From contig OZ221973.1 in the NCBI GenBank assembly GCA_965119745.1, forward strand, positions 2,232,001-2,296,000: 64,000 nt of DNA, in the 5' to 3' direction. The notes under the pieces were generated by a model. The model was not told the DNA's origin. It searched no databases and saw only the letters and a list, made by a program, of their open reading frames with translations. Positions 45,479 through 53,138 of the stretch are shown piece by piece; positions within the stretch are counted from its first letter, which is position 1; each line of letters starts with the position of its first letter. The stretch is from CAJFUR01 sp904420575 (GTDB lineage: Bacteria; Actinomycetota; Coriobacteriia; Coriobacteriales; Eggerthellaceae). A program made the translations under genes and the position numbers.

Positions 45479-45675
45479 TGGCAAGGCTGACCGTTATGGC
45501 TCCTTTCTGGCAAGGCTGACCGTTGTGGCACGGTTTTCGGCGTCTTTGCGTCGGATTCGGGAGACGCCGGCAACAAAAGACCAGGTCGCGGATTTCTTTG
45601 CGAGTCAAAAGACGGGGCGTTCGTGCCACAACGGTCAGCCTTGCCATTCAGAGGCCATAGCGGTCAGCCTTGCCA
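45479..45675. repeat. Nested inverted repeats (four copies of a 22-24 bp unit)
   Basis: Two forward copies of TGGCAAGGCTGACCGTT-type sequence lie at 45479-45500 and 45508-45531. Two inverted copies lie at 45623-45646 and 45654-45675. The inner pair matches 24 of 24 bases and the outer pair 21 of 22. Each arm has a 7-bp spacer, with about 91 bp between the arms. The unit lies between dgt and the TetR gene in a gap of 414 bp without a convincing gene. Confidence 0.9.
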
Positions 45676-45748
45676 TGCTCGAGGCGTTCCCGGCGAAGAA
45701 GGGCCAAAAAAGTGTATCATGGGCATAAGCGAGGGCGGGGGTTGCTTG

Positions 45749-46384
45749 ATGCGATTGGGGGCGGAAATGCAGGCGGAGACGGCGTCGGCTCGGCGGACGA
45801 AGGCGGCTATTCGGGCGGCATTCATGGGGCTTCTGGAGCACGAGAGCCTTCGCGACTTGACGGTGCGAAAGGTCATCGATGCGGCCGACGTAGGGCGCTC
45901 GACCTTCTATCGCCACTATGCCTCGCTCTACGAGGTGCTGGGCGACTGCATCTACCAGATTGCCGGAACCGCCGACAAGCGCATCCCCGAAGCAGACTCT
46001 TATCAGGATTTTCTATCGCAAACCTGGACGACCATGCGCGACGCCTATGCTAGCATTCGCGACAACATGGAACTCTTCTCGTTTGCGATTAAAGGTCTGC
46101 GGTTCTCGCTTAACAGCATGGAACACATGCGTATTCTGGAGGATCACAGCCACGTGTACTACGAAGGCATGGTCAACTGCCTGGAGAAGCTCGGCATGAA
46201 GACGGCCTTCCCTCCCTGCCTGCTCGAAAGGACCTTGGCTCAGCTTTCCAGCAGCATGATCGCATACTGGATAGAGAACGGCTTTGCAGAACCCCCTGAG
46301 CGAATCGCCGACCTGACTGTCGAAGCCTTCGATGCTCTCATCAATGTCAACCCGATCCCGATCGGTCAAAGTTCAGCCGAGTAA
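45749..46384 (+). CDS. TetR-family transcriptional regulator
   Basis: 211 residues. The N-terminal helix-turn-helix is RTKAAIRAAFMGLLEHESLRD through VIDAADVGRSTFYRHYASLY, with the TFYxHY end of TetR proteins. The ligand domain (~65-211) is divergent and reads like the AcrR/TetR C-terminal class in anaerobic actinobacteria. It precedes the flavoprotein-Fe-S operon in the same direction and is probably its regulator. Starts at 45719, 45749 and 45767 are all possible; 45749 has a purine-rich GAGGGCGGGGG upstream. Codon use is less GC-biased than in flanking genes. Confidence 0.88.
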   Translation: MRLGAEMQAETASARRTKAAIRAAFMGLLEHESLRDLTVRKVIDAADVGRSTFYRHYASLYEVLGDCIYQIAGTADKRIPEADSYQDFLSQTWTTMRDAYASIRDNMELFSFAIKGLRFSLNSMEHMRILEDHSHVYYEGMVNCLEKLGMKTAFPPCLLERTLAQLSSSMIAYWIENGFAEPPERIADLTVEAFDALINVNPIPIGQSSAE

Positions 46385-46401
46385 ACAGGTGAAACAGTGC
46401 A

Positions 46402-46431
46402 CGGTTTTTGTCCCGCTCAGGCACAAAACCG
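46402..46431. promoter_or_regulatory. Inverted repeat after tetR gene
   Basis: CGGTTTT at 46402-46408 and AAAACCG at 46425-46431 form a 7-bp dyad 20 bp after the TetR stop. It may be a weak terminator or a TetR operator. Confidence 0.35.
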
Positions 46432-46443
46432 CCTCATTGTCGG

Positions 46444-46486
46444 TTGCCCCTGTCTCTTCGACTCCCTTAGATTGGACAGTGTCGAA
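46444..46486 (+). promoter_or_regulatory. Promoter and candidate operator of the flavoprotein operon
   Basis: TTGCCC at 46444-46449 and TTAGAT at 46467-46472 are 17 bp apart. An inverted repeat TTCGAC-N18-GTCGAA (46457-46486) covers the -10, a good place for repressor binding. It lies 64-106 bp before the flavoprotein start. Confidence 0.4.
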
Positions 46487-46549
46487 AGCCGGCGGCTTGC
46501 GGAATCGTCCGCAGGTCGCCGGCACGCATCCAATCTCTAAGGAGGAAGC

Positions 46550-48484
46550 ATGGCGAGGGGAATGTCACGACGCACGCTTTTGACTGGCGGCATGCTCGCT
46601 GCAGCGGGCGCGGTAATGGCGCCGGCTCTTTCTGCGTGTGCGCAACCGCAAGAGGGGCAGACGGCCGGTCAAAATCGGGAACAAACGAATGCGCAAGCTG
46701 GAGAAGGTTCGGCAAAGGGGCGTCCGAGCGTTACCCATGACATCGACGTGGTCATCGTGGGCGGCGGAATTTCGGGGTGCTTCGCCGCCATGAATGCACT
46801 TGAGTTGGGTTCGAGCGTAGCCGTGATAGACAAAGGGCAGTGGGGACATTCGGGCACATCGGGGTATAACTGGGGCCACATGTACACGTCCTATGACGAG
46901 ACCACCGATCCGGAGGCTTCCCTGCAGACTGCCGTGTTCACGAAGATCCGGGGAGGCTCAGGCGTATCCGACCAGGACACAGCGGCAGTACTCGGCGCAA
47001 CGATCATGGACATGCACCTCACGCACACCTGCGAGAGCTTCGGCATGGTCCACGAGCGCCTAGAGGATGGTTCGCCGGGCACCTGTTTTTGGGGCAATCC
47101 CATGAAGGGCGACACGAGCAACCTGACCCAAGGCATCTACTGCCGCTTCATCAACCAGCGTGTTCAGGCCATGGGCGCACAGGTCTACGACCGTACCATG
47201 TTGCTCGACGTGATCGTGGGCGAAGATGCATCGGGCCAGCGCGAGGCGACCGGGGCCGTTGCTCTTGACTTGCGCAATGGCGTCGCGCATATTTTCCGCG
47301 CGAAGTCCGTGATCCTGGCCATGGGGTCTTACAACTGGATGTGTGGTTGGCTCGGTTGGCGCCCGCAGTCTATGTGCGGCCCGGAGTGCACAGGCGATGC
47401 GTACAGCATTCTCATGCAAAACGGCGTGCCGGTCGGCAACTTCGAATTCTGTTCGATTGACAATAACATGTACAATCCTGGCGCCTTCCGTCTGGCGTTT
47501 GGCCTGGGGCTGGAGTACCCGGACGCTGACCGCGGGCTGAACGCTGACGGGCGGCGCTTCTGTGCGGAATATATCGCCGAACACTCCGACCAGAGTGGCA
47601 TCGAGACTCTTGAGCAGCTGGTCGCAGGCGAAGTCTTCCACGGACGAGGAAGCGAGCACGGCGGAGTGTACCTGGACCTCAAGGACTTCGGCGGTCAGGA
47701 GATGGAGGTCTTCTATCGACGTACTGTGGACAATCTCAAGCGCAACTTCGGTTATGAGGTGCCTGAAGTCGTGGAAGTGGTGCCCGACCCGTGGGCTTCG
47801 TACTGCTCGCCGCGCGTGGACGCAACCATGCAGACCACGATCGCGGGGCTATATTTCTCAGGCTATCCCGTAGTGTCGGGCGGTGTGGAAGGCTGCGCGG
47901 CATCAGGTCAGATCGCGGGCCAGAACGCGGCGCTACGATCCGCAACCGCCGACCGCGCTGCGCTTGATTGGGAGCAAGCTGCAGCCGCAGTGGAACATGC
48001 TTGGGAACTTTTGGAACGTGCGCCCGAAGACGGCATCACGCCAACACAGCTTATGCGCGAGATACAGACGAATTACCAGGCCAACATGGGGCTTTTGCGT
48101 GACGAGGCTAGCTTGCGTGCTGCGCTCGACGAACTCAACCGCATCCGTACAGAAGACCTGCCGCGCATGGCCTTCCCCTCCAACTCCGTGGCCATGAATT
48201 TGGAGTGGCGCCACGCGCTTGAAGCGGAGCACCTGCTTAACAGTGCTATCGGGGCGGCCATGGGCGCGCTTGAGCGCCGCGAGTCGCGCTACATGCACGT
48301 GCGCACCGACTATCCAGCTCTCAATAACGACGAATTCCTTAAGAAGTTCATGATCAGCATGGACGGCGGCGAGTTCGTGCTCGATGCCGTGGACGTGGAC
48401 ATGAGTGTGGCCGACGCGCAAACGTTGGCGGCGCTTGTGCCTTCCACGAACATCAACTCCTACAACGAGATGCTGGGCGAGTAG
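46550..48484 (+). CDS. Tat-exported FAD-dependent reductase (fumarate reductase/SdhA-like flavoprotein)
   Basis: 644 residues. The twin-arginine signal MSRRTLLTGGMLAAAGAV ends in a possible lipobox LSAC. The FAD-binding motif is VVIVGGGISGCFAAMNAL. The C-terminal domain RRESRYMHVRTDYPALNNDE is the SdhA/FrdA-type end. The usual HPTG substrate motif is absent: the equivalent stretch is FCSIDNNMYNPGAFRL. So the acceptor is probably not fumarate. Many Eggerthellaceae flavoproteins of this class reduce dietary or host compounds, but no substrate can be named here. AAGGAGGAAG precedes the start. Confidence 0.88.
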   Translation: MARGMSRRTLLTGGMLAAAGAVMAPALSACAQPQEGQTAGQNREQTNAQAGEGSAKGRPSVTHDIDVVIVGGGISGCFAAMNALELGSSVAVIDKGQWGHSGTSGYNWGHMYTSYDETTDPEASLQTAVFTKIRGGSGVSDQDTAAVLGATIMDMHLTHTCESFGMVHERLEDGSPGTCFWGNPMKGDTSNLTQGIYCRFINQRVQAMGAQVYDRTMLLDVIVGEDASGQREATGAVALDLRNGVAHIFRAKSVILAMGSYNWMCGWLGWRPQSMCGPECTGDAYSILMQNGVPVGNFEFCSIDNNMYNPGAFRLAFGLGLEYPDADRGLNADGRRFCAEYIAEHSDQSGIETLEQLVAGEVFHGRGSEHGGVYLDLKDFGGQEMEVFYRRTVDNLKRNFGYEVPEVVEVVPDPWASYCSPRVDATMQTTIAGLYFSGYPVVSGGVEGCAASGQIAGQNAALRSATADRAALDWEQAAAAVEHAWELLERAPEDGITPTQLMREIQTNYQANMGLLRDEASLRAALDELNRIRTEDLPRMAFPSNSVAMNLEWRHALEAEHLLNSAIGAAMGALERRESRYMHVRTDYPALNNDEFLKKFMISMDGGEFVLDAVDVDMSVADAQTLAALVPSTNINSYNEMLGE

Positions 48485-48537
48485 CCGCTCGCATCCTCCA
48501 GCATACTTTGCCAGATTATTGGAAGGAAGGCATCCTT

Positions 48538-49566
48538 ATGAGCTATTCCGTAACGCTGAAGGTGCTGCGATTCGACCCCAGCACCGACGAAGCGCCGTAC
48601 TACCAGGACTACACGGCCGAATGGCAGGACGACGGCGAGACCGACTTCATGTCCCTCTTGCAAGCCATGTCGGTGGCGTATGACTCGTGCGCCACGGTTG
48701 ATGGCGACCCTATGACCTTTGATATGAACTGCGCGAACGGATGGTGTGGGCGATGCACCATGATGGTGGATGGCAAACCCTCGCTCGCCTGCTGGACGAA
48801 GGTGGAGAAAGGCAAGACCTATACCGTGGAGCCGCTTGCGGGCTTCCCCGTGGTGCGCGATTTGGTGGTTGACAAATCGGCCACATATCGCAAGTTCGTG
48901 CAGGCCGACGTGGCGGTGCAGTCTGCTGAGCCGATTACGAAGCTCGGCGACATCCCGTATGACCTGTACTGGAACACACTGTCCAAACTCAACACGTGCC
49001 GCGAGTGCATGTGCTGCTATGCGGCATGTCCGAAGGTCCAGGGCGGCCTCACGGAGAAGTTCATTGGGCCGGGTGCCATGATGCAGATCGCCATGCGTCA
49101 CATGGATCCACGTGACGAGGCCGACCGTGCATGGCAGGCGGCCATGAGCGGCGTGTTCGAGTGCGACCTGTGCGGCGAATGCTCGAGCGTGTGCCCGGCG
49201 ACGATCGACATCGTGGGCCTGATCAGCACGTTGCAAAAGGCCGCAAGCGAGAAGGGCTTGGGAGCGCAGAGCGCGCTCACGCCCGCCTCGGCGGTCGCAA
49301 TGGCCGGCGCGATCGCCGAAGCGCGGGCCGGGAAGGGGATTGCGGGGGCTGGTAGCGCCGGGTCTACCGCCGTTTCCAGCGGTGCAAGCGTCGAAGAGAT
49401 CGTGCAAGCTTCATGCGGGCAGGCCGGGTGCCATACGGCCGAGTCGGTTCTTGAGTACCGCGTTGACGCCGACGCCGCCCAGTTGCGCGTAGACTCGCAC
49501 GTGGCAAACAAAGTCGATCTCGACGAGGGTCAGAAAGCCGCCTTCGTGGAGTTGTTCACCGAATAA
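48538..49566 (+). CDS. Iron-sulfur subunit, SdhB/FrdB-like
   Basis: 342 residues. The N-terminal [2Fe-2S] site is CANGWCGRC with a later Cys in SLAC. Two C-x2-C-x2-C-x3-CP motifs follow: CRECMCCYAACP and CDLCGECSSVCP. The last ~85 residues form an extension, with a C-x4-CH (Cys293, Cys298, His299). It pairs with the flavoprotein 53 bp upstream. There is no signal peptide, so export would be by hitch-hiking, and no membrane anchor gene (SdhC/FrdC) follows. AAGGAAGG precedes the ATG. Confidence 0.9.
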   Translation: MSYSVTLKVLRFDPSTDEAPYYQDYTAEWQDDGETDFMSLLQAMSVAYDSCATVDGDPMTFDMNCANGWCGRCTMMVDGKPSLACWTKVEKGKTYTVEPLAGFPVVRDLVVDKSATYRKFVQADVAVQSAEPITKLGDIPYDLYWNTLSKLNTCRECMCCYAACPKVQGGLTEKFIGPGAMMQIAMRHMDPRDEADRAWQAAMSGVFECDLCGECSSVCPATIDIVGLISTLQKAASEKGLGAQSALTPASAVAMAGAIAEARAGKGIAGAGSAGSTAVSSGASVEEIVQASCGQAGCHTAESVLEYRVDADAAQLRVDSHVANKVDLDEGQKAAFVELFTE

Positions 49567-49754
49567 CCAGACAGCAGCGCGGTTATCCCGCGTTGTCCAA
49601 GTTCGGGCAGCTCTCGAGATTATTCGGGACGTCGCCGCCTCCGTGCGCGGCGACGTCCCCGTGCTTTCTTTGCTACTTTCACGCATGCCCGGTCCCTTCC
49701 TTTCGCCCGAGTCTTACAGCTGGACAGACAGAGGAAATTTTTCGACTGGCTATA

Positions 49755-49842
49755 TGCGTTCGCGCAAGTCCAAGCGAAGAGATGCAGCGATTGGTTCGTG
49801 CGTTCGCGCAAGTCCAAGCGAAGAGATGCAGCGATTGGTTCG
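49755..49842. repeat. Perfect 44-bp tandem duplication
   Basis: The 44 bp at 49755-49798 are repeated exactly at 49799-49842. They lie in the 380-bp gap between the Fe-S gene and azlC, which shows no convincing gene. A partly paired dyad (TTGGTTCG-N5-CGAATCAA) follows at 49835-49855. Confidence 0.95.
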
Positions 49843-49909
49843 ACTTGCGAATCAACCTTGGCAGATGGCAACGGGCTCGGGGGCGGAAAGCTTCCTTTTC
49901 GCGGGGCCA

Positions 49910-49937
49910 TTGCGCGCGGGGCGGAAACTTGTATAAT
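49910..49937 (+). promoter_or_regulatory. Promoter of azlCD
   Basis: TTGCGC at 49910-49915 and TATAAT at 49932-49937 are 16 bp apart. The azlC ATG lies only 9 bp after the -10, so the mRNA may be leaderless. Confidence 0.65.
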
Positions 49938-49946
49938 CGTTGGGCT

Positions 49947-50720
49947 ATGCTTTCCCGCGAACACATACGGCAGTCGTTTTCCGCCGCGTTGCCCATCATG
50001 CTGGGCTATGTCGCCATCGGCATACCTTGCGGCATCCTGAGCGCCTCGATCGGCCTGGACGCGCTGCAGGTATTCCTGTTCTCCGCGCTGTTCTATTCCG
50101 GCGCCGGGCAGTTCATGATACCCAACATGTTCCTGGCGGAGTCGTCCCTCGCCTCCATCGTGGCCAGCGTGTCGCTGGTGAACACGCGCCAGATGCTCTA
50201 CGCCGCCTCGTTCGCCCCGCGCTGCGAGGGCGTGCGCAAGCGGCTGGCGTTCCTGTTCTCGGCCACCGTCACCGACGAGAGCTACGGCGTGAACACGGGC
50301 CGGTTCGAGCAGGGCGGCTGGTCCGTGGGGAGGGCGACGGCCGTGAACCTTTTCTCGCAGAGTTCGTGGGCCCTTTCGAATGTGGCGGGCGTGCTGGTGG
50401 GCAACGCCGTGGGCGTCCCGCTCGCCATCGCCTCGTTCGCGATGACCTCCATCTTCATCTGCCTTCTGTGCACGCAGAAGGTTAGCGTGGAGAACGGGGT
50501 GGCCGTGGCCGTCGCCATGGCGGGCGTGTACCTGTGCAAGCTGGTGGGGCTTTCGGGGCCGGCCATCCTCGTGGGCGCGCTGGCCGGCGTGGCGGCGGCC
50601 TTCGCGGTGTCGTCGGCGCGCCGCGGGCCTGCGAAGGAAGGGGCAGCCGAGGCCGCGTGCGCCACGGAGGACGGCGCGTCTTGGGAAGGCGAGGCGCCGG
50701 CCGAAGAGGTGCGGCCATGA
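49947..50720 (+). CDS. azlC: AzlC-family branched-chain amino acid exporter, large subunit
   Basis: 257 residues with about seven membrane helices. ALPIMLGYVAIGIPCGIL, FYSGAGQFMIPNM and SLVNTRQMLYAASF are AzlC blocks. With AzlD it exports branched-chain amino acids and analogues. The start at 49947 has no ribosome binding site but matches the predicted transcription start. The C-terminal ~35 residues are hydrophilic and Ala/Glu-rich. Its stop overlaps azlD as ATGA. A truncated relative lies at 26.0 kb. Confidence 0.92.
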   Translation: MLSREHIRQSFSAALPIMLGYVAIGIPCGILSASIGLDALQVFLFSALFYSGAGQFMIPNMFLAESSLASIVASVSLVNTRQMLYAASFAPRCEGVRKRLAFLFSATVTDESYGVNTGRFEQGGWSVGRATAVNLFSQSSWALSNVAGVLVGNAVGVPLAIASFAMTSIFICLLCTQKVSVENGVAVAVAMAGVYLCKLVGLSGPAILVGALAGVAAAFAVSSARRGPAKEGAAEAACATEDGASWEGEAPAEEVRP

Positions 50721-51040
50721 CGTGGGCCGAATTCTGGGTCGTCCTCGCGTGCTGCGCGCTCACCATGCTCGCCTGCCGCGCGCTGCCGCTCTTCCTGCTC
50801 AAGGGCAAGCAGTTGCCCGATGCCGTGAGCCGCGCGCTCGGGTTCATCCCGCCGGCCGCGTTCGCCGCGCTGGTGGCGAACGACCTTCTCGCGCCCGGCA
50901 TGTTCGACGCGGGCCTGTGGCCTGCCGCCGCGCCGCTGGTGGCCGCGCTCGTGGTGGTCGTGGTCGCCGCGAAGACGAAATCGCTTCTGTGGTGCGCCTT
51001 GGCCGGCGTCGCGTCCTACGCGCTGCTCACGCTGATCTAG
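50717..51040 (+). CDS. azlD: AzlD-family branched-chain amino acid exporter, small subunit
   Basis: 107 residues, four membrane helices. The conserved segment MLACRALPLFLLKGKQLP followed by VSRALGFIPPAAFAALV marks AzlD. It is the obligate partner of AzlC. It overlaps azlC by four bases, so the two are translated together. Confidence 0.92.
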   Translation: MTWAEFWVVLACCALTMLACRALPLFLLKGKQLPDAVSRALGFIPPAAFAALVANDLLAPGMFDAGLWPAAAPLVAALVVVVVAAKTKSLLWCALAGVASYALLTLI

Positions 51041-51147
51041 CGGAGGGCACCGCAGGATTTTGCCGCATCCGCTGCGAATCCTGACCCCGAGTGTGCTGTT
51101 TGCGTGGAACGCGGCGCAAATTTGTCGGAGCGGGCGGGTATTGTCCC

Positions 51148-51176
51148 TTGCATCGCGTGCGGTCAGGAGGTATACT
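51148..51176 (+). promoter_or_regulatory. Promoter of rplS
   Basis: TTGCAT at 51148-51153 and TATACT at 51171-51176 are exactly 17 bp apart, 67 bp before the rplS ATG. The 202-bp gap after azlD is otherwise without genes. Confidence 0.7.
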
Positions 51177-51242
51177 GTCCAATCGTGTCTTTCCACAGAC
51201 AACACGCACGAGATAACCTTGAACATATAGAAGGAATAGAAC

Positions 51243-51590
51243 ATGGACATCATTCGCGCTATCGAACAACAGCAGATCAAGAAGGATCTCCCTGACTTCA
51301 ACGTGGGCGACAACGTGAAGGTTCACTACCGCATCACCGAGGGCAACCGCGAGCGCATCCAGGTGTTCCAGGGCGACGTCATCCGCCGTCATGGCGCGTC
51401 GAGCCGCGAGACGTTCACCGTGCGCAAGATCAGCTTCTCGATCGGCGTGGAGCGCACCTTCCCCGTGCATTCCCCGAAGATCGACAAGATCGAGGTCGTC
51501 CGTCACGGCGACGTCCGCCGCGCCAAGCTGTACTACCTGCGCGACAAGGTGGGCAAGGCTGCCAAGATCAAGGAGAAGTCGTACCGCTAG
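51243..51590 (+). CDS. rplS: 50S ribosomal protein L19
   Basis: 115 residues, full length. FNVGDNVKVHYRITEGNR, VFQGDVIRRHG and FPVHSPKIDKIEVVRHG are L19 blocks. It lies at the 30S-50S interface. AGAAGGAA precedes the ATG. It has its own promoter and terminator, so it is a single-gene unit here rather than the end of the trmD operon. Confidence 0.98.
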   Translation: MDIIRAIEQQQIKKDLPDFNVGDNVKVHYRITEGNRERIQVFQGDVIRRHGASSRETFTVRKISFSIGVERTFPVHSPKIDKIEVVRHGDVRRAKLYYLRDKVGKAAKIKEKSYR

Positions 51591-51620
51591 GAACGGCGCC
51601 TCCGCACCGAGCAAGAACGC

Positions 51621-51645
51621 AAAGGCCTCTTCGGAGGCCTTTTTT
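51621..51645 (+). terminator. Rho-independent terminator of rplS
   Basis: A 9-bp stem (AAAGGCCTC paired with GAGGCCTTT) closes a TTCG tetraloop and runs into six T residues. It starts 31 bp after the rplS stop. It is the cleanest intrinsic terminator in the window. Confidence 0.92.
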
Positions 51646-51728
51646 CGTGGCGGGCACGCCGGTTTGGCATCATGGAGGGAAGACGCGGGGCGGGCGCGGA
51701 CACAGGTTCGAGGATGGGAGAGGGCGGC

Positions 51729-52526
51729 ATGAAGGGCACGGAGCCGACGGTCGAGGAGATCAGGCGCAAGCTGCAGGAGGCGGGCGCCCGCGAGTTCGCG
51801 GTGCTCGAGCGGTCGCTGGTGGCGGACACGCGCAAGGGCGTTCGGGCGGCGGTTGAGACGGCGCGGCGGCGCATCGAGGCCGAACAGGCGGAGCGCGCCC
51901 GGCTCGAAGGGCTCTACGCCTACGAGCGGTCGCTGGCCGAGGAGCGCGGCGGCCACGTGGTGGTCGGCCTGGACGAGGTGGGACGCGGGCCTTTGGCGGG
52001 GCCGCTCGCCGTGGGGGCGGTCGTCTTGCCCGACACCCCCCGCATCGAGGGGCTGAACGATTCGAAGCAGGTCAAGCCCGAAGCCCGCGAGCGCATGGCC
52101 GTGCAGGTGAAGTCGTGCGCCGTGGCCTGGACCGTGCAGTACGTGGCAGCCGACGTCATCGACGCGGTGGGCATGACGGCGTCGCTCGTCACCGCGTTCA
52201 GGCGCGCCTTGGCCGCCATAGAGGAGGCCGGCGTGCATCCCGACGTGGTGCTTCTGGACGGCAACCCGCTGCATATGGACGACCGCGAGGTCAACGTCGT
52301 CAAGGGGGACTGTCGCTGCGCGTCGATCGCCGCCGCCTCCATCGTCGCGAAGGCGGATCGCGACGCCCTCATGTGCCGCCTGGCGAAGGAGTATCCTGCC
52401 TACGGGTTCGAAGCCCACAAGGGCTATGCCAGCCCCGAGCACATCGAAGCCATCAGGCGCCATGGCCTCACGCCCGTGCATCGCGTGACGTTCTGCACCT
52501 CCTTCATGCAGGCCACGCTGTTCTGA
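51729..52526 (+). CDS. rnhB: Ribonuclease HII
   Basis: 265 residues. The catalytic carboxylates are in VVGLDEVGRGPLAGPL and DVVLLDGNPLH; VVKGDCRCASIAAASIVAK is the third block. It removes ribonucleotides from DNA and RNA primers. An N-terminal helical extension of about 70 residues (EEIRRKLQEAG, ERSLVADTRKGVRAA) is like the longer Bacillus enzyme. The ATG at 51729 is chosen by GGAGAGGG; in-frame ATGs at 51672 and 51714 are alternatives. Confidence 0.93.
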   Translation: MKGTEPTVEEIRRKLQEAGAREFAVLERSLVADTRKGVRAAVETARRRIEAEQAERARLEGLYAYERSLAEERGGHVVVGLDEVGRGPLAGPLAVGAVVLPDTPRIEGLNDSKQVKPEARERMAVQVKSCAVAWTVQYVAADVIDAVGMTASLVTAFRRALAAIEEAGVHPDVVLLDGNPLHMDDREVNVVKGDCRCASIAAASIVAKADRDALMCRLAKEYPAYGFEAHKGYASPEHIEAIRRHGLTPVHRVTFCTSFMQATLF

Positions 52527-52534
52527 CGCGCCGC

Positions 52535-52610
52535 CCTGCCCTGTCCCGCCCCCGACCCTGTCCTGTCCCGCCCACCGAACCTGCCCTGTCCCGCCCCCGA
52601 CCCTGTCCTG
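52535..52610. repeat. Two 31-bp direct repeats, C-rich
   Basis: A 31-bp C/T-rich unit at 52535-52565 is repeated exactly at 52580-52610 (45-bp period). Both contain CCCTGTCCCGCCCCCGACCC. They directly abut the long palindrome that follows. Confidence 0.9.
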
Positions 52611-52724
52611 AACCTCGGCGGCGTCGCTCAGAAAGCCGAAGTGCGGCGAAGGGCGGAGCCCGGCGGCCTGCCTGCCTCCGCCCTTCGCCGCACTTCGGCT
52701 TTCTGAGCGACGCCGCCGAGGTTC
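52610..52724. repeat. Perfect 49-bp inverted repeat (long palindrome) with 17-nt loop
   Basis: Bases 52610-52658 are the exact reverse complement of 52676-52724, with 17 nt between. No gene is present. The gap from rnhB to yraN is 612 bp. Besides this it holds only small dyads, at 52918-52947 and 52974-52989, and no convincing coding region. Confidence 0.95.
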
Positions 52725-53138
52725 GGCATGCCCGCGACGGGGGCGGGGACGCTCGTCTTTCGAAGGGATCGGGTGCGGTCGCGCACGGGCCTCTCGGGTC
52801 CCTTACACGTCTTTTCCACCTGCCGGCCTTCGGTTCCCGAAGGTTTTCCCTCTGCGGTTTCCCCAGGGGTCCTTCCCGGTGCCGCTCCTTTTTAACGCAC
52901 TCTTGACCAGCGCTGATGGATTCCTGCTGGAAAAGCGCGAGGAATCCGCACGCTTCTTGCTTGATTTGTGTTGGGTCCCCGCTGGGACCGTGCTGGGCGC
53001 GGCCGCATCCGCGTCGAAGCCAGGACGGCGCGGCGGCGGCTTTCTAGGGAAACCCCGACGGTCCTTTCGCTGGACGCGCGTCATCGCTCTGCTGGGCGGC
53101 GTCTCTATGATGAGAGGCGAAGAGAAAGGGGTGCAGCC

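Noticed and set aside
45423..45728. 101-codon frame over the nested repeats
   Set aside because: Most of it is repeat sequence, with no initiation signal and no recognisable domain.
49414..49431. C-x4-CH in the tail of the SdhB-like protein as a haem site
   Set aside because: C-x4-CH can bind haem in some cytochromes, but this protein has no signal peptide and the motif is single, so it may be chance. Kept only as a note.
49835..49855. T-arm-like GGTTCGA sequence as part of a tRNA
   Set aside because: No acceptor, D or anticodon stem could be fitted around it. No tRNA was found in any gap.
49643..49936. 97-codon frame in the gap before azlC
   Set aside because: It runs through the 44-bp duplication, has no ribosome binding site and is rich in Arg and Ser, so it is unlikely to be a gene.
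52974..52998. T-box-like TGGGACCG stretch in the leader of yraN
   Set aside because: It resembles part of the T-box core, but the flanking consensus and specifier hairpin were not found and the downstream gene is not amino-acid related.
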